Of a stretch of DNA of 64,000 nt, positions 56,140-64,000 are shown one piece after another. The notes beneath the pieces were generated by a model that was given only the letters and a program-made list of their open reading frames with translations, did no database searches and was not told the DNA's origin. Location: the NCBI GenBank assembly GCA_037126765.1, contig JBBCBC010000021.1, forward strand, positions 22,151,434 through 22,215,433, written 5' to 3'. Numbering within the stretch: position 1 is the first letter of the stretch; every line of letters starts with the position of its first letter. The stretch is from Stenogyne calaminthoides (Eukaryota; Streptophyta; Magnoliopsida; Lamiales; Lamiaceae). Position numbers and translations under genes: made by a program.

Positions 56140-57803
56140 TGTTAGTGTTAGTGTCCTAGAGACAATCTATTATAAGGACATAGTACTCGATGATATTCAG
56201 TTTGATTTAATATTATAGTTCATTTAATATTAATGTATGACAATACACTTGTTTGAATATTATGTTTGATTATTTGCATTTATTTGTACAAGTGTTCCCA
56301 TGAGTCATTGCTGTCATTGAGGTTGTTAGAACTCAGATGACTTAAGCATGATTCTCAAATAGCCCCGATCAAGGATCAGCAAGAATGGGATATTGATGAT
56401 GCAATGGAGATTGGTATGCGATCTGCATTATACTCTTAGAGAGTATAGTAAGATCTCACTTACTACGAGATATTAGGTATCTCATGATGGATGCACAAAT
56501 ACCTTAGAGGGTATTCGTATACCCATCCGAGAAACCGTTTGATGTAGTTCCACTATATGTGTCTACGGGTGTCTCGGTTAGTGGGAGCGATGCGATACTC
56601 CTTTGACTTGAGGTCAATACGCACGACATGTGTGGGATGATGAACTTTGACCATGACAGACGCTTGCACCCTTCCATGGGTAGATATGACTTGGATTGGG
56701 TTCATCACGAAGTGCATGTGCGTGGTAGTTGAGCCAAGAAAAATATTCATTCCTCAAAATGGGTTTAGAGAGAACACTCATCTTCTCGTCATAATTGGAT
56801 CTAAGTCATCGGGCGATTCACGTCAACTTAGACTTTGTGGCTAAGTGTGACATACATGATCAATTAGTGATTAGAGATAAATTAATTAAGTTATTTGAAT
56901 AGACACTTCATCATGTTCAAGACTTAATCGAGTATTCGCGAATGAAAGGAGAAAATCGTAATAGCCCATGTTTCAGTTACAGGTAGTTGCACTTTTCTCG
57001 CAACGTACCTCATATATTGAGAATGTCTGATTTATTGTCTAGAGTTCAATTAAGACCGTTAGTTTGACTAATCGCTCGATATATGAGGGCCTATGAGTCA
57101 TACAACAAGTAGTTCCCTTTTACGGATTATAGTTGGTTGATTAAATGTTAAATTTGATTTAATATTTAATTTATGGAGAATTAATTAATAATAAATTAAT
57201 TTGGAATTAATTATTATTAATGTTTAATTAAATTTGATTTAATTAAATAGGAATTCCTAATAATAATATATGATATATTATTATAGGATTTAATATATAT
57301 GAAATCAAATTCGTAGAGATTTGATATACATGGAAATTAAATCTGTAGGATATAATATATGGAATCAAATCCGTAGAGATTTGATATACATGGAAATTAA
57401 ATTCGTAGAGATTTTATATATAGGAAATAAATCGTAGAGATTTATCTAAATAAAAATTTGGGATTTTATTTTCCAATCGGGCTAGCTTAATATTTAAGAT
57501 GGGCCTCCCTATATATACAAGCTCTTAGAAATTCACATATAACGTTAATTCATTATTCTTCATAAGATCCAGAGTTATAATTTTCCTAGCAAATTCATCT
57601 CGGGATTCAACGTTGACAAATCCGTGCAAGTCCGTGATTGGGGATTATGTGGATACCATAGTAGAGAAAACTGTATACGAATTACTGTAAGAATTCTGTT
57701 TACGTTTACTCGTATTTAATTATGCAATTAACTGTTCGTTGTTGGTGAACTTTAATTTCCGCTGCGCATGTATCACGTGTTTACGTGCCTCTAAATTCCA
57801 ACA
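56140..57803 (+). repeat. 5' LTR of copia C2 (1664 bp)
   Basis: Starts tgttagtgttagtgtccta and ends aattccaaca. About 60 bp longer than the C1 LTRs, mostly through repeats of a cgtagagatttgatatacat word near 57307-57430. A TATA-like ctatatatac is near 57509. Confidence 0.9.
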
Positions 57804-57804
57804 G

Positions 57805-57815
57805 TGGTATCAGAG
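57805..57815 (+). other. Primer binding site of copia C2
   Basis: tggtatcagag, matching the tRNA-iMet site, one base after the LTR. Confidence 0.85.
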
Positions 57816-59930
57816 TTTCAATCTCTTATTTAATTGCTTAATTGATTTGATTGATTTATTTTTAAAATTAAATTAGATTTTCTTTTAAAAACTTCGTACA
57901 GCCAAAATTTGATTTTGACCGCACCTTGAGAATCAACTTGGTTGGGGAATATATGTTGCATATCCCCTCTTTTGCCTCTTGTTTTTTCTCGCCCACTTAG
58001 TCTTCCCAATTTCAGGGTTTTCTGGACAAACCCGCTGCTTCCACCCACCTTCATCCTCCGCCGTATTCACGTCCAGAGCAGAGCACCGCGACATCGCTCG
58101 AGCCGGCGGTGCAACGCCGCGGCTCGCAATGCCCGTGGGGTGCCGCAATGGGCGAAATCCAATTGATTAGACCCGCGGCGGCGTGACCTGGTTCAGTGCG
58201 ATTTGCTTTGACGTTGGTCACGTCTCGTCGTCTTAGGCGGCAGCGTCTTTGTTTCGTTGTCGATTCGTTGATTGCGCCCCTGGTTCGTGCGATTCGCGGC
58301 AGAACACCACCACGTCACCTCCTCGATTTCAATTCGTGTCGATTCACGGGGGTTGCGTGTTATCTCATTTGACGAAAATCGCGATGCGCCGACGTGCCGT
58401 TCTCGATCTATTTTTGTCGTCTCTGGTTTGACCACAGATGGCGAAACAGATGGCGTCGTGAGTCTCCCTTGCACGCGCTGTGACTCGGCTGCAGCATCGA
58501 GTCGCCCGCGCGCGCCTAGCGGCGGTGGCGACTTGCTTGCACGCGCCAATTGCTATTGGTCAGATGCATCTGTACAATTTATTTTGGGATGATACTCTTG
58601 AGATATTTGTTTTTAGTTGGACTGATTCAAATAACTTGAGTAATCTGTTGACAGTTTATGATTAAATTGGATTGAATCTGATAAACTGTTGATGGATTGT
58701 TGATGTTGGCTGTCCCGATTTGGAAGGTGGAGTCCGGGCAGTGATGAGGGAGGAGTCGTTTTGTAAATTGGATTTCGAACAAGCCCCTCCGTGCAAGTTT
58801 TATAAATTGCACTTCAGCCCGTGGCAAATAATGATTGAAATCTAATTCTTAAAATTTTAATGAGATTAATATTTTAAGAATTAGTAATAAAAGTTGGACT
58901 TTTATTAATAATTAATTGGATTAATTATTGAAGTTTAATAATTTTAAAATTAAATTTAAAATTGGATTTTAAAATTCGTTTTAAAAGAATTATTATATCT
59001 CACTAAAATGTATTAGTTGGACTAATGACGGATTTAATTAATTGGATTAATTAAAGGTCAAAATATTATTAATGAATTTAATTATTAAAACTTGATTTTA
59101 AAATTGGATTTTAAAATTATGGTTTAAAGAATTAAACGAATTATTAATTCCCACTTGGTTAACGTGTTTTATATTCTGTTAACACCTTTTACGTCCGCAT
59201 TATAATTGTTTGGGTAGGCGGCACCCAATAATTATCGGACCGTATTAATTATGTTTGGATAGGCGGCGCCCATATAAATGTTAGTCCGTGTAAATCATGT
59301 TTAGGTAGGCGGCGCCCAATAATTGCTCAATTAAGCAATTAATACCCCGCCTTTAAAACGTTCCTCACTAAAATATGATTTTCATTAAATTGAACGATGT
59401 CTTCCATCAAAGTTAAAAGTAAATCGGAGATTTCGTTCTATTGAGTATTTAAGGCCCAAGTTTTTTGCTCGGATCTACATGTAACGGGACTTTTATAGGG
59501 ACACGTAGTGTCGCCGCTTGATGGTTTTAAATCACCTTGACTTTGTTTCACCAGCCCAAGCAGGGAAACGAAAGTCAAGGGGCATCCAATTGAACTAGGT
59601 TCAATCAACTAGGAATTGCAGTTTTGGAATTGGTTTGGAGACCTACCAGTTATGCTATTGCAGTAATTAACCCAAGCAGATATTGTAATAGTAGGAATGT
59701 GGATTCTAGTCCATTACAATTTATATCTGATATAAATTCGTACTCTTCCGATGAGGTCGTTGAGTATGTGAAAATAATGGAGACAAAATAAACACAAAAG
59801 AAAGGCCATGTTTATTTTGATTGCTGAATATTGATCATAATAATTATGTGTTTAATTCCCATTTTATTTTATTTCTCTTGGTTAGTTGAAATGTATAACT
59901 GTTATTGAGATGTGTTTTGAAAACAAACTA
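57816..59930 (+). other. Copia C2 leader, about 2.1 kb, non-coding
   Basis: As in C1: a GC-rich island (57975-58560) and three hairpin-like words at 59206-59233, 59251-59272 and 59298-59324. The GC-rich part differs more from C1 than the region after 59150. Confidence 0.65.
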
Positions 59931-60560
59931 AATTGGCTAGGCCAAATTTTTTGGACTGGCACCGAAACATGTGTTTGGTGCTAAGGCAAGGAAAGATTGA
60001 GTACGTGTTGGACACGTATATCCCGATTACCCTTAAAACTGGTACTCTGAGACAGTCACGTTTGACGTAGCAGCTCAGAAGAAGCATCAAGAGGATGCTT
60101 ACCAGGCTCAGTGTGTGATGTTGCTCGGCATGACTCCCGATATACATAGGCAACGTGAGAAAATGGATCTCTTCTAGGTGCTCCAGCATCTGAAGGATCT
60201 CTTTGATTCTGAATCTCATTATGAGATATATGAAGTGATGAGAGATCTGTTCAGATGCCGGTTAGCTAAAGAAGGGAAGATTTCATCTCATGTGCTAATG
60301 ATGATAGGACTAATTGATAAACTTGGTAATTTAGGCTTTGAGCTAAAAGTCCGAAGTTTTCATTTATGCTATCCTCCAGTCACTCCCGGATTCATATTTT
60401 AGCTTCATTGTGAACTGCATTATGAATAAGACGGATGCGACCATGCCTGAACTTCACAACGTGCTCAAGACTTTTGAGTTCACTATCACCGAGATGGTGT
60501 TCAAAAGAAGGAGCAGGTAAACAAGGATGTGTGCCTCCACTGTAAGTAGAAGAGAGCACT
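59931..60560 (+). pseudogene. Copia C2 gag, broken
   Basis: After the damaged start, FDVAAQKKHQEDAYQAQCVM is readable from about 60060, then DLFDSESHYEIYEVMRDLFR and HVLMMIGLIDKLGNLGF. A frame change near 60345 leads to AILQSLPDSYFSFIVN and PELHNVLKTFEFTITEM. The zinc knuckle has CLHC in one frame and HWKKDC in another, with a stop between, as in C1. Confidence 0.75.
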
Positions 60561-60853
60561 GGAAGAAGGACTGTAAGGTTTTGGCTGCTGAAAAGAAGAC
60601 ACTAGGTGTTTCTAGCACTAGAACATGTATGTTTGTTATTAAGATAAACATGTCCACTAATAGCGCTAACTGCTTAGTATTAGATACCGGATGTGGCTCT
60701 CACATTTGCACTAATGTGAAAGGGCTCTTGTGTCATAGGGCAGTTAGGGCGGGTGAAGTCGTCTTACACGTGGAAATGGAGCAAGAGTTGCTAACTGAAC
60801 GTGTGGGGAGATATGTGTTAGACTTACCTTTTGGTTTTAGATTAGTCATTTAG
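60561..60853 (+). pseudogene. Copia C2 protease
   Basis: The open frame 60527-60853 contains CLVLDTGCGSHICTNVKGL, with the DTG active site, and VGRYVLDLPFGFRL. It is better kept than in C1, where a shift follows the active site. Confidence 0.75.
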
Positions 60854-60899
60854 TTTTTTCTATTACTCGCAACATGTAATTGTTGCATTATGGATATGA

Positions 60900-61790
60900 T
60901 GTTCTTAATATACAAAATAAAATACTCAAACTAAGTAATCATGAAAACCCGACTTACTTATGGCATTGTAGAACTTGATCATATAAACGAGAAAAAAATT
61001 GCAAGGTTAAGAAAGTTATACTACTTAACCCCATTCGACTGTGAGTCTTATAGAGATTGTAAATCTTATCTCATGGACAAGATGATCAATAGACTCTTTT
61101 CTAGGAAAGGTGTGCATGCCAAAGAAGTTCTATAGTTGATCCACAATGACATATGTGGACCATTGCCCACTCTAGCTAGGGGTCACTTCGGCTACTTCAT
61201 CACTTTTACTGATGATTTCTCAAGATACGGATACATGTATCTTATGAAACACAAATCTGAATCTTTTGATAAATTCAGAGAGTTTAAGGTGAAATAGAGA
61301 AGTAACTTGGTAAGAGTATCAAGACTCTTCGATCAGATCGAGGAGGTGAATACCTTAGCCATGAATTCACTGATTACTTGAAGTTACATGGAATCCATTT
61401 ACAATGGACTCCTCCTGGAACACCTCAGATGAACGGTGTGTTCGAGAGGAGAAACCAAACCCTGTTAAACATGGTGAGGTCCATGATGAGCTTTTCCTAT
61501 CTTCCAACATTCTTATGGGATACGCGTTACAAACCTCAATTTACATTCTGAATAGGATTCCATCTAAATCGGTTGAGCATACGCCATATGAACTATGGTG
61601 TGGCAAGAAGCCAACTTTTACACATATTAAACATGGGGTTGCCCCATGGTTGTGAAAAGGATGCTTACCGACAAGTTGGAATCCAAAGGTGAAAAGGGTT
61701 ACTTTGTGGGATATCTTAAAGGAACTTAAAGGATATTACTTCTATCTACCTGAGAAATAATCAGTGATTGTTTCTAGGCAGACCAAGTTC
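60900..61790 (+). pseudogene. Copia C2 integrase, broken
   Basis: The same one-base insertion as C1 splits WHCR from LDHINEKKIARL near 60965. CKSYLMDKM has Tyr for the second zinc Cys. A stop lies near 61132. The core words CGPLPTLARGHFGYFITF, SDRGGEYLS-like and PQMNGV are in separate frames. Confidence 0.7.
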
Positions 61791-61879
61791 TCAAAGAAGA
61801 CTATGTCTTTTAGGAACAAGGTCGTAAGCTGATAGAACTTGAAGAAATTCAAGAACCACAAATTAACAAAGAGACTGAA

Positions 61880-63213
61880 ATATTGTCAAAGCAACATGAC
61901 AAGGAATCAGTGGGAGCATTCAACAACTTTCACAATGGGAGTCTTTCACTAGGTGATCATCTTTCAGCCAGTGGGAGCGTAATTGGAGTAGGTTTGCCAG
62001 TGCAAGAACCTCCAAGTGGGCTGAATGAGAACAACATGGTTCAAACTCCCGCCCAAGAGGCATCTGAAAGTGTAGCTCTTGAGGACTCTTCGGACATTGA
62101 TGAAATCGATGCACCACAAAATTTTTCACGATCAGAATGTACAGCCTGCACAACCACAACTCCGTAAGTCAATTAGGAATCGTAATCCACCCATTAGATA
62201 CAGTTACCTCTTGGAGGAACTCGACAATGTGGACCTACCAGATAAGGACGATCCTAATACTTACTTTGAAGCAATATCAAATATTGATTCAGGGAAGTGG
62301 CATGAAGCCATGAAATCCAATCAAGTTTGGGACTCGATGTACACCAATCAAGTCTGGGACTTGGTTAAGTTGCCTAAAGAGTTTAGACCTATGCAAATGG
62401 CAAAGTACAAACCTACAAAGCTAGGTTGGTGGCGAAGGGTAATAGTCAACGCAAAGGCACTGACTACGATGAGACCTTCTCACCAGTTGCAAAGATCAAG
62501 TCCATTCGAATTTTACTTGCGATAACAGCACACTATGATTATGAGATTTGGTAGATGGATGTCAAAATAGCTTTTCTCAATGGAAACATTGATAAGGAAG
62601 TGTTTATGACTCAACCATAAGGTTTTATATCTAAGTCAAATTCTAATCTAGTATGCAAGCTAAAGAGATCCATCTATGGATTGAAGCAAGCTTCTAGGAG
62701 TTGGAATATCTGATTTGATGAATCTATCAAGTCTTTTGACTTCATCAAAAATTCGGAAGATCCTTGCGTTTATTGTAAACGTAAAGGGAAGAATATTGTT
62801 TTCATAGTCGTGTATGTCAATGACATATTGATTTTGGGAAACAATATCCCGTTAATGCAGTCCGTTGAAGTTGGTTGTCGAAGACCTTCATGATGAAGGA
62901 TCTTTGTGAAGCCTGCTACATCTTAGGGATAAAGATCCACAAGGATAGATCCAAGAGGATGTTGAGGCTGTCACAGTCCACCTATGTATACAAGATGTTG
63001 AAGCGTTTTGCGATAGAGAACTCTAAGAGAGGGTCTCTATCGGCAAATCATGGGATAAAGCTGTCAAAGAAGGATTGTCCTTCTGATGAAGCTGATATCA
63101 AGCACATGAAATATGTCCCATATGCATATGCAATTGAGTTAATCATGTATGCCATGACTTGCACCAGGCCAAACGTGGCCTACGCTATCAACATCACTGA
63201 TAGATACCAATAG
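61880..63213 (+). pseudogene. Copia C2 linker and reverse transcriptase
   Basis: The linker is open at 61883-62167, and RSIRNRNPPIRYSYLLEEL-like words are near 62165-62220. The RT start reads DKDDPNTYFEAISNIDSGKW. A deletion relative to C1 near 62390 removes about 35 bp. The catalytic box near 62812-62823 reads YVND instead of YVDD, losing one metal-binding Asp. Stops lie near 62552, 62619 and elsewhere. The last part, 62875-63213, has EACYILGIKIHKDRSKRML. Confidence 0.75.
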
Positions 63214-63229
63214 AATCCGGGTGAGTCCC

Positions 63230-63796
63230 ACTGGATTGTTGTCAAGACCATTCTGAAGTATTTTAGATGAACTAAAGAATGTTTCCTTGTTTATAGTGGA
63301 CAGTCAGAACCAGTAGTGACTGGTTATGCTGACGTAAGTTTCCAATCCGACTATGATGATTACAAATCACAGTCAGGTTACGTTTCACTCTCAATAATGA
63401 GGCGGTCAGTTGGAATAGTTCCAAGCAAAAGGACCGCAGATTCAAGAATCGAAGTTGAGTACATTGCTGTATCAGAAGCCTCAAGGAGGTTGTCCGGATA
63501 TTATAGTTCTTAAGAGAACTAGGGGTAGTTCCGAGTGCCAGTTTTGTAATAAAATTTTATTTAGACAATGCTGGTGCGATTGCGCAAGCAAAGGAACCGA
63601 GATCAACAAGCATAAACGAGCATGCACCCAAACATATCATTTGATCCGAGAGACCATAAGGATAGGAGAAATAGAATTAAAATGTATTCCCACATATTTA
63701 ATTTGGCAGACCCTTTCACCAAAACACTGAGTGTTCATGTACACACTAGACATTTGATGGTCTAGGGGTTAGACATGTAGGTGATTGACTTTAGTC
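63230..63796 (+). pseudogene. Copia C2 RNase H
   Basis: YADVSFQSDYDDYKSQSGYV and RTADSRIEVEYIAVSEASRR lie at 63325-63490. After a shift, KHKRACTQTYHLIRETIRIG and IPTYLIWQTLSPKH end the polyprotein. Confidence 0.75.
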
Positions 63797-63797
63797 C

Positions 63798-63808
63798 AAG
63801 TGGGAGAT
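63798..63808 (+). other. Polypurine tract of copia C2
   Basis: aagtgggagat immediately before the 3' LTR. Confidence 0.85.
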
Positions 63809-64000
63809 TGTTAGTGTTAGTGTCCTAGAGACAATCTATTGTAAAGACATAATACTCGATGATATTCAGTTTGATTTAATATTATAGTTCATTTAATATT
63901 AATGAATGGCAATACACTTGTTTGAATATTATGTTTGATTGTTTGCATTTATTCATACAAGTGTTCCATGAGTCATTGCTGTCATTGAGGTTGTGAGAAC
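63809..64000 (+). repeat. 3' LTR of copia C2, first 192 bp
   Basis: Starts tgttagtgttagtgtcctag and matches the first 192 bp of the LTR at 56140 closely; cut by the window end. Confidence 0.9.

Larger units (their letters stand above)
56140..64000 (+). mobile_element. Copia C2, near-complete element running off the window
   Basis: Same family as copia C1, plus strand. 5' LTR 56140-57803, primer site, leader, gag to RNase H, polypurine tract, then the first 192 bp of the 3' LTR before the window ends. The left flank (target site) is agtgg (56135-56139); the other one lies outside. It is inserted in gag of the Athila-type element. Confidence 0.9.

Overview
The window looks like nuclear, probably heterochromatic, DNA of a flowering plant (eudicot is my guess; I cannot name the species). 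The evidence is plant-type transposable elements throughout: Ty1/copia elements with a tRNA-iMet primer site, Tat-lineage Ty3/gypsy elements with an antisense extra gene, an Athila-type LTR with its characteristic primer site, and a Mutator-type MITE. AT-rich spacers and plant-type introns agree. I see no intact host gene, no rRNA, no tRNA and no CRISPR array.

Region 1 (1-9246) is AT-rich. It holds a SINE-like remnant, a 235-bp MITE with a perfect 9-bp target duplication, and a block duplicated in tandem with units of about 2.7-2.8 kb. Each unit carries the decayed remains of a plant LGGH-type C2H2 zinc-finger gene and of a spliced gene that I do not recognise, both on the minus strand. Region 2 (about 9270-12785) is a 5' fragment of a copia element (called D here): LTR, primer site, gag, protease and the start of integrase. 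It is joined abruptly to a gypsy integrase.

Region 3 (12786-64000) is a Russian doll of LTR retrotransposons. Gypsy-1 (plus strand) is the outer host: integrase at 12786-13951, antisense gene at 36049-37919. Copia A (14390-36043, minus) sits in gypsy-1. Copia B (18764-31387, minus) sits in A, between protease and integrase. A miniature LTR element (21388-26222, plus), made of three LTRs separated by two internal segments of about 135 bp, sits in the reverse transcriptase region of B. Gypsy-2 (from 37920, minus) appears to lie inside the antisense gene of gypsy-1. It is itself interrupted by copia C1 (41551-50588, plus) and at 54046 by an Athila-type element, which carries copia C2 (56140 to beyond the window end). 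Most insertions were placed by terminal dinucleotides and 5-bp target duplications (GTGTG for B, CAGTA for the miniature element, GCTGG for C1, GCCGC/GCCAC for A).

The most notable points are: (i) the antisense, intron-containing gene of the two gypsy elements, which has a conserved C-terminal domain and its own TATA box; (ii) the LTR-internal-LTR-internal-LTR miniature element; (iii) copia A and B, which share LTRs, leader and pol but carry very different gag genes; (iv) breaks shared between separately inserted copies (A with B, C1 with C2), which suggest that already defective sources were moved in trans; and (v) a 204-bp tandem triplication inside one LTR. All joins were read by eye; no alignment or database search was run.
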